A stretch of DNA of 33,499 nt from an uncultured Oscillospiraceae bacterium (GCA_910587255.1 CAJUKT010000013.1:1-33499); one strand, 5' to 3'. Shown: positions 16,312 through 24,136, counted from the stretch's first letter. Notes: generated by a model from the letters alone, not told the origin. Made by a program: numbers and translations.

Positions 16312-16749
16312 ATGAAACGAAAAACAAATCGGGGAAAGGTATGGAACCAGAAAAGTACGTCCGGACAGGTTCGATGCCACTGCGGCCGCCCGGCGGTTCT
16401 GCGCAGTGCGGAGGCAGTCTGTAAAACGCACCGTCCCGGCGCTAAGGTGTATGTCTGCTCCAACTATCCCGCGTGCGACTCCTTTGTTATGGCGCATCCG
16501 GGTACCTTGGAGCCAATGGGCACGCTGGCATCTCCGGAACTGAGGCGGCTGCGGTACGAGGCCCACCAGCAGTTCGACCAGCTCCACAAATCCGGCCTGA
16601 TGACCAGGCAGAAGGCGTACCAGTGGCTGGCGTACCTGGTACAGGCACCCATGTCCCACGCCCACATTGGGCATCTGGGCGAGTATTACTGCAAGATCGT
16701 GATCCGGGAGAGCAGGAAACTGCTGGCCCAGCGAACTGGGGCGGCGTGA
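16312..16749 (+). CDS. DUF3268 zinc-finger protein
   Basis: 145-residue protein with a four-Cys-like zinc-binding start: 'VRCHCGRPAVL' and, after a linker, 'KVYVCSNYPACDSFV'. Then comes the conserved 'HPGTLEPMGTLASPELRRLR' and a helical part with 'RQKAYQWLAYLV' and 'AHIGHLGEYYC'. This matches DUF3268, a family common in phages and conjugative elements with no established role. ATG 16312 follows TTGGAGG. The frame is open upstream to 16204 but that part lies inside the structured RNA and has no ribosome site, so it is excluded. Its mRNA probably starts with the RNA described above, which may control it. The sigma-like gene follows after 28 bases. Confidence 0.85.
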   Translation: MKRKTNRGKVWNQKSTSGQVRCHCGRPAVLRSAEAVCKTHRPGAKVYVCSNYPACDSFVMAHPGTLEPMGTLASPELRRLRYEAHQQFDQLHKSGLMTRQKAYQWLAYLVQAPMSHAHIGHLGEYYCKIVIRESRKLLAQRTGAA

Positions 16750-16777
16750 ACTTAGAAGATATCAGGAGGTGAATGTT

Positions 16778-17326
16778 ATGCTGTCGCTTACGGAAGAGCA
16801 GCGAGTAAAAGTAGAGGAAAACATGGGTCTTGTGGGCAAAGTAATAAAGGACTGCGTCCATGCGCTGGATAAAGGCTGTATCTATACCTATGAGGATCTG
16901 TTCCAGATCGGGTGTATTGGCCTGTGTAGGGCGGCACAGACTGACCAGTCCGAACACAAGGGTGCCTTCTCCACCTATGCCTACTGTCTGATCCGTAATG
17001 AGATTTACACGCAGCTGGAGTATGCCACCCGACGCGGACGGGAGCAGGCCACAGACCCGGCAGAGCTGCCCTGCGGCGTTCTGGACGAGAATCTGGAGGA
17101 GCGGGAGGCGTGCCGGGAGCTGATGGGCCTGCTGGACCATGCGGAAGCTACGGCCACCGGTACCACAGCGAAGGGAATCCAGGCTATCCGAATGCGTATT
17201 GACGGATATTCCAGCAAAGAGATCGGTGCTCTGCTTGGCGCCCCGGCCAACCATGTAACCGCCTGGGTTTCCAAGGCGAGAAATCATATCCGCCTGGTCG
17301 GGGGCTATGAGGCACAGACGGGATAG
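16778..17326 (+). CDS. Sigma-70-family RNA polymerase sigma factor of the element
   Basis: 182-residue sigma-like protein. ATG 16778 has AGGAGGTG six bases upstream; the in-frame GTG at 16769 lies inside that site. Region 2 is visible at ~20-85 (YEDLFQIGCIGLCRAAQTD, then 'FSTYAYCLIRNEIYTQLEY'). Region 4 is at ~140-175 (GYSSKEIGALLGAPANHVTAWVSKARNHI). There is no region 1.1 or typical region 3, so it is like the short sigma factors found on ICEs. It probably switches on element genes. The target promoter cannot be named from this window. No gene directly beside it looks like an anti-sigma factor. Confidence 0.82.
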   Translation: MLSLTEEQRVKVEENMGLVGKVIKDCVHALDKGCIYTYEDLFQIGCIGLCRAAQTDQSEHKGAFSTYAYCLIRNEIYTQLEYATRRGREQATDPAELPCGVLDENLEEREACRELMGLLDHAEATATGTTAKGIQAIRMRIDGYSSKEIGALLGAPANHVTAWVSKARNHIRLVGGYEAQTG

Positions 17327-17393
17327 CAAAAAAAGTCGAGCAGGCCGACGCTGGGCATGGTAAGATGGGAAACACAGATGGAGGTGATGGACT

Positions 17394-18281
17394 TTGGATC
17401 AGCAAACCGAGGCGGTCCAGCGGATGCAGGATTATATTGAGTCCCATTTGGACCAGGAGATCACGCTGACGACCCTCTCTGAGGTGTCGCTCTTTTCCCC
17501 CTGGCACTCCCACCGGCTGTTTAAGGAGCGGCTGGGCCTCACGCCAGCGGAGTATATCCGTCGGATGCGGCTTTCCTACTCCGCCATGCGGCTGAAGCAG
17601 GAACAGTGCTTTGTCACCGACGCGGCCTATGACTGCGGCTTTCAGAGCATTGACGGCTTCACACGCGCCTTTTACCGGGAGTTTGGCTGCAAGCCCGGGG
17701 AATACGTGAAAGACCCTGTCCCCATCCGGCTGTTTATCCCCTATGGCGTAAAATTCAAGGAGCTGAGAAAGGATACCGTCGATATGGAAAACCTACAGAG
17801 CGTTTTTGTCCAGGTGATCCGCAAGCCGGAGCGCAAAGTCATCCTCAAGCGCGGCGTCCGGGCGGAGGATTACTTCGCCTACTGCGCGGAGGTCAGCTGT
17901 GAGGTCTGGGGCATCCTGGCCAGCATGGACTCCCTGTGCGGCGAGCCGGTTTGCCTATGGCTGCCGGATGCGTACAAGAAGCCGGATACCTCCACCTATG
18001 TGCAGGGTGTGGAGGTGGAGGCGGGCTACACCGGGGGTATCCCGGAGGGCTTTGACCTGATTTCCCTACCAGCCGCGGAGTACCTGGCCTTCCAGGGAGA
18101 GCCATTTAAGGAGGAGGACTACTCCCAGGCCATCCTCTCCGTACAGTATGCCATGGACCACTACGACCCGGCTGTTATCGGTTATGAGTGGGATGACAGC
18201 AATCCCCGTATCCAGTTGGAGCCCCAGGGCGAGCGGGGCTACATTGAGCTGCGGGCCATCAAAAGGAGGAATTGTGTATGA
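17394..18281 (+). CDS. AraC-family regulator with C-terminal GyrI-like effector domain
   Basis: Likely ligand-responsive activator of the adjacent exporter. Residues ~8-105 form the two helix-turn-helix units of AraC (ITLTTLSEVSLFSPWHSHRL and 'VTDAAYDCGFQSIDGFTRAF', then 'REFGCKPGEY'). Residues ~130-293 look like a GyrI-like small-molecule domain (RKPERKVILKRGVRAEDYF, 'GVEVEAGYTGGIPEGFD', 'PAAEYLAFQGEPF', 'YIELRAI'). The order, DNA binding first and GyrI domain second, is that of Rob-type regulators. The start is TTG 17394 with GGAGGTGATGG upstream; the ATG at 17387 is in another frame. The stop overlaps the next ATG by four bases, linking it to the ABC genes. Confidence 0.85.
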   Translation: MDQQTEAVQRMQDYIESHLDQEITLTTLSEVSLFSPWHSHRLFKERLGLTPAEYIRRMRLSYSAMRLKQEQCFVTDAAYDCGFQSIDGFTRAFYREFGCKPGEYVKDPVPIRLFIPYGVKFKELRKDTVDMENLQSVFVQVIRKPERKVILKRGVRAEDYFAYCAEVSCEVWGILASMDSLCGEPVCLWLPDAYKKPDTSTYVQGVEVEAGYTGGIPEGFDLISLPAAEYLAFQGEPFKEEDYSQAILSVQYAMDHYDPAVIGYEWDDSNPRIQLEPQGERGYIELRAIKRRNCV

Positions 18282-19009
18282 GAAACGAAAATCTGGCAGT
18301 GCAGGTGGAAGGACTCACCAAGAGCTATCAGGGAAGAACGGTACTGAGTGGACTGGACCTCTCCGTCCGGCGCGGCACGGTGTTTGGGCTGCTGGGCGCC
18401 AACGGAGCGGGAAAGAGCACGACTATCGAGTGCATCCTGGGCACCCGGCGGGCGGATTCCGGTACGGCTGCCGTACTGGGCCTTGATCCCAAACGGGAGC
18501 GAAGCGCTCTGTTCCAGCGGGTGGGCGTCCAGTTCCAAGAGGGTGACTACCAGCCAGAGATCAAGGTGTTCGAGCTGTGTGAGGAGATCGCCTGTCTATA
18601 TACCCAACCTGCAGACTGGCAGGAGTTGTGCCGGCGGTTTGGTATCGGTGATAAGCTGAAAAACGCGGTGAAGAGCCTGTCCGGCGGGGAGCGCCAGCGG
18701 CTGTTCATTGTCCTGGCACTCATTCCCAACCCTGAGCTGGTATTCCTGGACGAGCTGACCACCGGCCTGGACGCCAAGGCCCGGCGGGATGTGTGGAGAA
18801 TCCTGTCGAAGCTGAAGGAGGACGGCCTGACCATCTTCCTGACCTCCCACTTCATGGACGAGGTGGAGGCCCTGTGCGATGAAATCTGTGTTTTACGCAA
18901 GGGCATGGCGGTGTTCTACGGCACTGTGGAGCAGGCTAAGGCGCAAAGCGGCTGCGAGAAGTTTGAGGACGCCTATCTTCGGCTGTCCGAAGAGGAGGAT
19001 GCGGCATGA
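18278..19009 (+). CDS. ABC-2-type exporter ATP-binding protein
   Basis: ATPase of a two-gene drug- or lipid-type exporter, 243 residues. ATG 18278 is preceded by AAAAGGAGG. Walker A GANGAGKST at ~40-48, signature LSGGERQR at ~134-141, Walker B LVFLDE at ~154-159 followed by LTTGLD, and the switch His in 'LTSHFMDE'. The D-loop region reads 'DELTTGLDAKARRDVW', with Leu-Thr in place of the common Pro-Thr. It sits between the AraC-type gene and the permease with ATGA overlaps on both sides, so the three genes are one operon. The substrate is unknown. Confidence 0.92.
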   Translation: MRNENLAVQVEGLTKSYQGRTVLSGLDLSVRRGTVFGLLGANGAGKSTTIECILGTRRADSGTAAVLGLDPKRERSALFQRVGVQFQEGDYQPEIKVFELCEEIACLYTQPADWQELCRRFGIGDKLKNAVKSLSGGERQRLFIVLALIPNPELVFLDELTTGLDAKARRDVWRILSKLKEDGLTIFLTSHFMDEVEALCDEICVLRKGMAVFYGTVEQAKAQSGCEKFEDAYLRLSEEEDAA

Positions 19010-19749
19010 GGTCTTTTGGTACATTGCTGAAAAACGAGCTGAAGCTGAATATCCGCAACATGAACATGGTGATCTTCGCGGTGATCCTGCCGTTAGTGGT
19101 ACTGGTCATCCTGGGGTTCATCTACGGGACGAAGCCGGCCGCAGAGGGCGCCTCCTACACCTTCCTGGAGCAGTCCATCGGCGCACTGTGTACCATCTCC
19201 ATCTGCGCCAGCGGATTGATGGGGCTGCCGCTGGTGGTGTCGGAGTACCGGGAGCGGAAGATCCTCAAGCGGTTCCAAGTGACGCCGGTCAGCCCGGCAA
19301 AGCTCCTGGCGGTGGAATTTACCATCTATGTACTCTACTGCGCGGTATCCCTGGTGACGCTGCTGTTGGCCTCCATGCTGTTCTGGAAGGCGGCTATTCC
19401 CGGTTCTCTGCCGGCGTTTTTGGGAAGCTGGCTGCTGACGATGGTGTCCACCCTGAGTATCGGGCTGATGGTGGGGGGAATCGCCAGGAACGCGAAATCC
19501 GCCAGTGTAATCGCCTGCCTGCTCTACTTCCCCATGCTGATCTTCTCCGGCGCGACGCTGCCCCTGGAGGTCATGCCGGGCGCCATGCAGAGGATCGTAT
19601 CCGTCTTCCCGCTGACCCAAGGCATCCAGCTGATGAAGACCGCCTTCCTGGGCCTGCCCTCCAGCGGCTATTGGCTCCCTGTGGCTGTAATGGGGGCGGT
19701 GACCGTGGCCTGTATGGGTATCGCGGTAAAGTGCTTCAAGTGGGAGTAA
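19006..19749 (+). CDS. ABC-2-type exporter permease
   Basis: Membrane subunit of the exporter, 247 residues with about six hydrophobic segments (for example NMVIFAVILPLVVLVILGFI near the start and 'VIACLLYFPMLIFSGATLPL' at ~167-186). The last motif, followed by 'VFPLTQGIQLMK', is typical of ABC-2 permeases of the drug/natamycin-export kind. The gene overlaps the ATPase stop by four bases and ends 18 bases before a strong hairpin terminator. The AraC-GyrI regulator upstream suggests that expression responds to the exported compound. Confidence 0.9.
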   Translation: MRSFGTLLKNELKLNIRNMNMVIFAVILPLVVLVILGFIYGTKPAAEGASYTFLEQSIGALCTISICASGLMGLPLVVSEYRERKILKRFQVTPVSPAKLLAVEFTIYVLYCAVSLVTLLLASMLFWKAAIPGSLPAFLGSWLLTMVSTLSIGLMVGGIARNAKSASVIACLLYFPMLIFSGATLPLEVMPGAMQRIVSVFPLTQGIQLMKTAFLGLPSSGYWLPVAVMGAVTVACMGIAVKCFKWE

Positions 19750-19767
19750 ACAGACAATGAAAAAAGA

Positions 19768-19802
19768 GTGGCAGAATTCATATTGAACTGCCACCCTTTT
19801 TT
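19768..19802 (+). terminator. Rho-independent terminator after the exporter operon
   Basis: Stem GTGGCAG (19768-19774) / CTGCCAC (19788-19794), extended on both sides by an A-run and a T-run of six, so it could stop transcription from either strand. Confidence 0.85.
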
Positions 19803-19838
19803 CTGTCTGGGAGATAAATTATAATATTTTTTCATAAG

Positions 19839-19868
19839 TGCAACCTCGCGCTTAGTTTTCGGTGTATA
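19839..19868 (+). promoter_or_regulatory. Candidate ECF-type autopromoter
   Basis: TGCAACC (19839-19845) and GTGTATA (19862-19868) are 16 bases apart. A GCAACC-like -35 and short -10 with this spacing is what self-regulated ECF sigma genes of Clostridia tend to show. It lies 47 bases before the sigma gene ATG. No matching sigma-A promoter was convincing here. Confidence 0.5.
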
Positions 19869-19915
19869 AGGGTGAAAGCCGCTTTCGTTCCAGTCTATAA
19901 TAAGGGAGGGATTCA

Positions 19916-20476
19916 ATGGAGGATCAAAAGATAGTTGAGCTGTTTTTCTCACGTTCGGAGCGTGCCATTTCTGAAACCGACTCAAAGTACGGTCGCTACT
20001 GCAAATATATATCCCAAAATATCCTGTGCAATCGGGAAGATGCCGAGGAATGTGTGAATGACGCTTATTTAGACGCTTGGCGGGCCATCCCGCCCCATGC
20101 GCCGCAGAATCTCAAGGCCTTCCTTGGAAAACTCACAAGAAATCTTGCCATCAAGGCATTAGAAAAGAAGCAAGCAGAAAAGCGGGGCGGTGGACAGGCT
20201 GAACTGGCGCTGGCCGAGTTGGACGAGTGTATCAGCTCAAACAGCAGCGTTGAGGACCTTCTGGATGAAGCCCTTCTGACCGCCGCAATCAATGCTTTCC
20301 TGGCTACGCTCCCAGCAATTAACCGCCAGATATTTGTCCGTCGGTATTGGTATGTCAGTTCTATATCCGATATCGCAGAGCAGTATGATATGAGCGAAAG
20401 CAAAGTGAAATCTATGCTGTTCCGGCTGCGAAAGCAGCTAAAAGCCCACTTGGAGAAAGAAGGTTTTTTTGTATGA
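19916..20476 (+). CDS. ECF-type RNA polymerase sigma factor
   Basis: 186-residue alternative sigma factor. ATG 19916 follows AAGGGAGGG. Region 2 covers ~10-95 (YGRYCKYISQNILCNREDAEECVNDAYLDAW in two parts, then 'LGKLTRNLAIKALEK'). Region 4 covers ~130-180 (LPAINRQIFVRRYWY, 'SISDIAEQYDMSESKVKSML'). The length and domain pair fit ECF factors. The next gene overlaps by four bases and encodes a single-pass membrane protein, the usual arrangement with an anti-sigma or signal-receiving partner. It probably responds to an envelope signal. Target genes may include itself and neighbours, but this is inference. Confidence 0.9.
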   Translation: MEDQKIVELFFSRSERAISETDSKYGRYCKYISQNILCNREDAEECVNDAYLDAWRAIPPHAPQNLKAFLGKLTRNLAIKALEKKQAEKRGGGQAELALAELDECISSNSSVEDLLDEALLTAAINAFLATLPAINRQIFVRRYWYVSSISDIAEQYDMSESKVKSMLFRLRKQLKAHLEKEGFFV

Positions 20477-21069
20477 GTAATCGCAATCCGTTATTTCGTG
20501 CTGTAGGTGGTATTGAAGATGCCTACATTGAAGAGGCTGCACCCAAAGCCAAAGTGCATCCCATCAGGCGACGGTTTTCCAGATTCAGTATCGCAGTCGC
20601 GGCTGCAGTTCTGCTCATAGCGGCCATCCCGCTCACCGCATTCGCGCTGGAGATCTATCACTACAACGCCGCAGTGGACTACTTGACCTCACTGGGCATT
20701 GATGCAAAAGACCTGAGCGACTATTCCCGCCGCGAGGTCATTGAGGCGGTGGAAGTTATTGATGCGCCCGCAGGCGAGGAGAACGACCTGTTGAATCGGC
20801 TTCTGCCCGAAAGCAGCCTGCCACCGGCTCGGCCCACAGATTTCACTGATGTGACTTCGGAACAGGTTATGCAGCTGACGCCGACCATGACGGCAAAGGA
20901 TGTAATAGAACTGCTGGGTGACACCCAGGACGTTGGCTCCGGCCTTTTCATCCTGTGCTACCGTGTGGATGGCGCATATACGCTGAACATCCCCTTCACC
21001 ACCCTGCACGCGCAGCTTGGAGTGACTGGGGAGCAGCTACTGCAAGCGAAGCAGCCCATTGAAAACTGA
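20473..21069 (+). CDS. Membrane protein coupled to the ECF sigma factor, putative anti-sigma
   Basis: 198 residues: a ~40-residue cytoplasmic N-terminus, one transmembrane helix (~40-60, SIAVAAAVLLIAAIPLTAFA), then an extracytoplasmic domain of ~135 residues. No HxxxCxxC zinc anti-sigma motif is present, so if it binds the sigma factor it does so by another N-terminal motif. The ATGA overlap with the sigma gene supports a functional pair. The last 71 bases of the gene lie in the first copy of a 209-bp direct repeat; a second, detached copy of its C-terminal 24 codons lies at 22430-22500. The role as anti-sigma is inferred from position and topology. Confidence 0.7.
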   Translation: MSNRNPLFRAVGGIEDAYIEEAAPKAKVHPIRRRFSRFSIAVAAAVLLIAAIPLTAFALEIYHYNAAVDYLTSLGIDAKDLSDYSRREVIEAVEVIDAPAGEENDLLNRLLPESSLPPARPTDFTDVTSEQVMQLTPTMTAKDVIELLGDTQDVGSGLFILCYRVDGAYTLNIPFTTLHAQLGVTGEQLLQAKQPIEN

Positions 21070-21207
21070 CCAAGAATAGACCAAAAAGGCCCAGGCCGTA
21101 CCCATTACCATCTGGTACAGCCTGAGCCTATTTTAATTCATGGCAGTCTGTTGATCTCCAGCATCCTCATTAATATCATCGCGTTTGAATCCGCTTTAAC
21201 AAAACAC
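20999..21207. repeat. 209-bp direct repeat, copy 1
   Basis: Matches 22430-22638 without gaps, with 10 mismatches by my count (about 95% identity). It holds the last 71 bases of the ECF-partner gene, the intergenic hairpin, and the last ~10 codons of the convergent permease gene (- strand, ending ...KRIQTR). In this copy the permease piece is detached. The hairpin arms (21093-21123) are less perfect here than in copy 2. Confidence 0.95.
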
Positions 21208-21234
21208 TTTTTGTATTAAGATTGCGGGTAATCA

Positions 21235-22242
21235 TTAAGTAAATTTCATTCTGCTATCTTCAACAAATTTCTTGCGTGACGGATTTCCCTCAACCCTAAA
21301 AATTTTTTTATTTTTAATATCATAAATGACCGACCATACTGTGTCCGATCCCTTTTTTCTTTCATACTGGCACATAAAGCCATGTTTACCCGATAAAATA
21401 TCCCTCGCTAATTCAAAAGAAAAATGATTTTTATTTTCCCTTAGCGCATTGTAAGCAACAGAATATCTTTCATCTGAACGCCAGTCATCTATGCTATGGT
21501 TATTGTATTCTTTCATTTTTTGAGAAACAAAACCGTTTGTAGCTACAACAAAATTATCATGCTCTGTCGGTTTTATTACCTCTACATGACTGCAATTACA
21601 TTCTATAACAGCACAATTTCCAAAACTATCCATGACAGTCAGCGTTTGCTGTGATGCAATAGGAAGTATATTCAAACTTTCAATCACTTCATCAACGGTT
21701 TTGCATTTTTCTAATAAATACCGCACCAACATACCGGCGTTAAATCCCGCTTTCGTAATCTTAGGATATATGAATGTAAGACCAACTGCTAAACCAAATT
21801 CATTTATCCCGTCCTCCATTTCTATAAAAGCAGTCGTATTTCCGTTAAAACCATACACTCCATTTAGTTTATACAGGCAATTCATGTACAGTTTTTCCAG
21901 TGCCACAAGAAAATCACTGTTCCTGCCGAAAATAAGATTATCCTTATCCTTAAATGCAAAACAAGTACAATGATTATTAGACTCAAAACAATACATACTT
22001 AGCAGAAACGTATAAAAATCTTCATATCTGCCTTTTTGTCCGTTTGCTAAACCTCTGATTTCCTCAAGAATTTCGGGATAATATTCTTCGTAAGCAGGCA
22101 AGCATTCATTCGCAAATATTTTACGTTCCCCTGTTATATCAAGGGCAGAGTTTAGAGCTATTTTTTTCCCATTTTTATATAACAGGCTTCCCCAATTATA
22201 GCCCGCTTCGTAATGGCTTTTTCTAAATCTAGCGTGATACAT
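21235..22242 (-). CDS. C45-peptidase / acyl-CoA:6-APA acyltransferase-like Ntn hydrolase
   Basis: 335-residue protein of the acyltransferase/C45 Ntn-hydrolase type. The likely self-processing nucleophile is the first Cys in 'NNHCTCFAF' (~residue 112), followed by 'LIFGRNSDF', which matches the usual 'C-T/S...GRNxDF' pattern. Other family marks are the N-terminal 'YEAGYNWGSLL' and 'EEIRGLANG', and central 'GINEFGLAVGLTFIYP'. Relatives cleave or transfer amide-linked acyl groups; the substrate here is unknown. ATG 22242 follows AGGAGG. The gene is visibly AT-rich against its neighbours, has its own promoter-like sequence, lies opposite to the ECF genes and is bracketed by direct repeats, so it looks acquired. 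No signal peptide is apparent. Confidence 0.8.
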   Translation of the reverse strand: MYHARFRKSHYEAGYNWGSLLYKNGKKIALNSALDITGERKIFANECLPAYEEYYPEILEEIRGLANGQKGRYEDFYTFLLSMYCFESNNHCTCFAFKDKDNLIFGRNSDFLVALEKLYMNCLYKLNGVYGFNGNTTAFIEMEDGINEFGLAVGLTFIYPKITKAGFNAGMLVRYLLEKCKTVDEVIESLNILPIASQQTLTVMDSFGNCAVIECNCSHVEVIKPTEHDNFVVATNGFVSQKMKEYNNHSIDDWRSDERYSVAYNALRENKNHFSFELARDILSGKHGFMCQYERKKGSDTVWSVIYDIKNKKIFRVEGNPSRKKFVEDSRMKFT

Positions 22243-22291
22243 TCCCTTTGTTCCTCCTGATATTTTTTGAGTAGGAGCCTGCTCTGGTTCA

Positions 22292-22320
22292 ATGCTAACA
22301 GAATAAAAAATTTAAGTCAA
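22292..22320 (-). promoter_or_regulatory. Candidate promoter of the C45-like gene
   Basis: On the - strand TTGACT (22320-22315) and TAGCAT (22297-22292) are 17 bases apart, about 50 bases before the start codon, in very AT-rich DNA. The -10 is only moderately close to consensus. Confidence 0.5.
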
Positions 22321-22346
22321 TGAAATAAAATTAGTTTTATGTTATT

Positions 22347-22427
22347 TTACAAGTTTTCCCACACAAGGCAATTAGAATGAGTGCCATCTTCCTCTAAATA
22401 AAAGTCCGCAGGGATGTCCTTCACCAT
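22347..22427 (-). pseudogene. Possible 3' remnant of an unidentified gene at the insert edge
   Basis: A 26-codon - strand frame from ATG 22427 to TAA 22347 encodes a natural-looking acidic peptide ending 'HSNCLVWENL'. It begins within three bases of the start of direct repeat copy 2. That suggests the tail of a longer gene cut at the recombination junction, in line with the C45-like gene downstream. I do not recognise the family, and no ribosome site is seen. Confidence 0.35.
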
Positions 22428-22429
22428 TG

Positions 22430-22638
22430 CCACCCTGCACGCGCAGCTTGAAGTGACTGGGGAGCAGCTACTGCAGGCGAAGCAGCCCATTGAAAACTGA
22501 ACAAGAATAGACCCAAAAGGCCCAGGCCGTACCTGTTACCATCAGGTACGGCCTGAGCCTATTTCAATTCATGGCAGTCTGTTGATCTCCAGCTTCCTCA
22601 TTAATATCATCGCGTTTGAATCCGCTTTAACAAAACAC
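22430..22638. repeat. 209-bp direct repeat, copy 2
   Basis: Second copy, offset 1431 bases from copy 1. It carries a detached C-terminal piece of the ECF-partner gene, ending ...AKQPIEN and stop at 22500. It then holds a perfect 12-bp hairpin and the intact end of the permease gene. Confidence 0.95.
22524..22554. terminator. Bidirectional terminator-like hairpin in repeat copy 2
   Basis: AGGCCGTACCTG (22524-22535) pairs perfectly with CAGGTACGGCCT (22543-22554), and further GGC/GCC pairs extend it. It lies between the convergent ECF-partner tail and the permease gene. A-rich bases lie before and T-rich bases after, but no long T-run. Copy 1 has the equivalent, weaker hairpin at 21093-21123. 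Confidence 0.6.
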
Positions 22639-23323
22639 CGCACACCACGATTGCAGCAAGAAGAATCCCACACATGGGCCAAAACATTTGCAGAGAAAAG
22701 GTATCGCTGGTCATCAATTCATATCCCCACGTAGCCGGAAACAGTTTCCCGACAGCCAAAAGCACCTTGGGAAGCATATCTTTCGGAAACATGATCCCCG
22801 AAAACATTATGGAGGGGAGGAAAAGCAGGATGGAAAACATAGATGTATTCGCCGTGTCTTTTACAGCCAATCCGATTACGCTGGCGATACTAAGCGATAC
22901 AACGATCAGGATAATCAATGCGGCGAAATACGCTCCCGGATACTCCGGGATTTTTGCGTCAAAGGCAATGGGGGCGGCGATATAAAGGATGAAGCTCATG
23001 ACAAGCAGATGAATAAACGCAGAAATATTCGTCAAAACCAATCCCAATGACAGAGGTACTCCGTTTGCCTGGTAGGCGTTTTTAACATCGCTCCTGTATA
23101 TTTCAGCGAGCGAGGGAGGAAGCCCGATCAATGCGCCCATTGTAACGGCAAATACGGACATGGACTGGATGAGGGTTTCGTTGCTTCCGGGCATAACAGA
23201 GGTGAAAATCCCGCCCATAACCGCGAAGAACAGGAGCGGAACAGCATAGCAGGCAATCAGCATCGTTCGGCTCCGCAAGTCCAGCTTCCACTGTAATGCG
23301 ACCCCATATAAAAATCCGCCCAT
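22607..23323 (-). CDS. ABC-2-type exporter permease of the MerR-controlled operon
   Basis: 238-residue membrane subunit with about six hydrophobic segments (for example 'LIACYAVPLLFFAVMGGIF', 'SMFSILLFLPSIMFSGIMF'). The 'FSGIMFPKDMLPKVL' and 'LFPATWGYELM' motifs are typical of ABC-2 permeases. ATG 23323 follows a G-rich site and starts three bases after the ATPase stop. Its last codons lie in repeat copy 2. It is third in the operon MerR, ATPase, permease. It is not a close copy of the permease at 19006-19749. The substrate is unknown; the MerR-type control suggests an inducing compound or stress. Confidence 0.9.
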   Translation of the reverse strand: MGGFLYGVALQWKLDLRSRTMLIACYAVPLLFFAVMGGIFTSVMPGSNETLIQSMSVFAVTMGALIGLPPSLAEIYRSDVKNAYQANGVPLSLGLVLTNISAFIHLLVMSFILYIAAPIAFDAKIPEYPGAYFAALIILIVVSLSIASVIGLAVKDTANTSMFSILLFLPSIMFSGIMFPKDMLPKVLLAVGKLFPATWGYELMTSDTFSLQMFWPMCGILLAAIVVCGVLLKRIQTR

Positions 23324-23326
23324 TTC

Positions 23327-24136
23327 TTATTCCCCCCTTGTAATTTTTACAAAATGCTGTTCCAGAGAACCGCGATCTACTTGGATGTCCAGAATATCAA
23401 CATTCTTATCCTGATAGCCCTTTAATATGGAAATCAAACTTTCTCCGATGTCATCGGCTTCAAAAGTTTCTGTTCCTTGCTCTGTTTTTACACAGATGTT
23501 ATAGTGTTTTCCGACTGTTTTTGTCAGCTGTTCTACGGTTCCCGCAAATACGATCTGTCCATCTTTTAGAATGGCGATGTTATCGCACAGGCTCTCCACT
23601 TCTGCCATGTCATGGCTGGCTAACAGAATCGTTTTCCCTTCCGCCTTTAGCGTTCGGATGTACTTATGGAGAGAGATTCGTCCCTCAACATCCAGGCCGG
23701 CCGTTGGTTCGTCAAGGAACACAATGTCAGGGTTGCGAATCAGGGCGAGCGCCAGATGCAGGCGCCGCTTCTGCCCAGTTGACATTCCTTGATACTGCTT
23801 GTTTGCCAAATCGCTTACACCTAATGCTGTTAGCATAGCGGTATCCACAGATACTCTGTTCCACTTCGCAAAAAGGCGGACGGCCTCCATTCCTTTGATA
23901 TAGGCTGGCAGCGAAGCGGATTGTAATTGAATCCCGATCCGTCCGTTTATCTCTATATTGCCGCTGTCGTATTTCCGCAGGCCCTCAATACATTCTAACG
24001 TGGTTGTTTTTCCAGCGCCATTTACACCGAGCAATGCGAAAATATTCCCTTTGGGTACGCATAGGTCAATGCCCTTTAGTACCGTTTTCTTTCCATAGCT
24101 TTTCTGCAAATTTTTTACGCACAGCGCATCCATCAT
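23327..24136 (-). CDS. ABC-2-type exporter ATP-binding protein of the MerR-controlled operon
   Basis: 269-residue ATPase. Walker A GVNGAGKTT at ~37-45, signature MSTGQKRR at ~118-125, Walker B IVFLDEPTAGLD at ~138-149, and the switch His in 'LLASHDMAE'. The signature 'STGQ' replaces the common 'SGGQ', as in several ABC-2 exporters of Firmicutes. ATG 24136 overlaps the MerR stop; a second ATG three bases on has better spacing from GGGAGG and may be the true start. The C-terminal ~60 residues (VKTEQGTETFEADDIGESL) form the usual small accessory domain. Confidence 0.92.
   Translation of the reverse strand: MMDALCVKNLQKSYGKKTVLKGIDLCVPKGNIFALLGVNGAGKTTTLECIEGLRKYDSGNIEINGRIGIQLQSASLPAYIKGMEAVRLFAKWNRVSVDTAMLTALGVSDLANKQYQGMSTGQKRRLHLALALIRNPDIVFLDEPTAGLDVEGRISLHKYIRTLKAEGKTILLASHDMAEVESLCDNIAILKDGQIVFAGTVEQLTKTVGKHYNICVKTEQGTETFEADDIGESLISILKGYQDKNVDILDIQVDRGSLEQHFVKITRGE

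Noticed and set aside
16164..16424. Open frame across the structured RNA
   Set aside because: It runs through paired stems, has no ribosome site and conflicts with the clear DUF3268 frame.
17387..17389. ATG as start of the AraC-type gene
   Set aside because: It is in a different frame; TTG 17394 is the one in frame behind GGAGGTGATGG.
19896..19901. Perfect TATAAT before the ECF sigma gene
   Set aside because: Transcription would start after the ribosome site, and there is no fitting -35; taken as chance.
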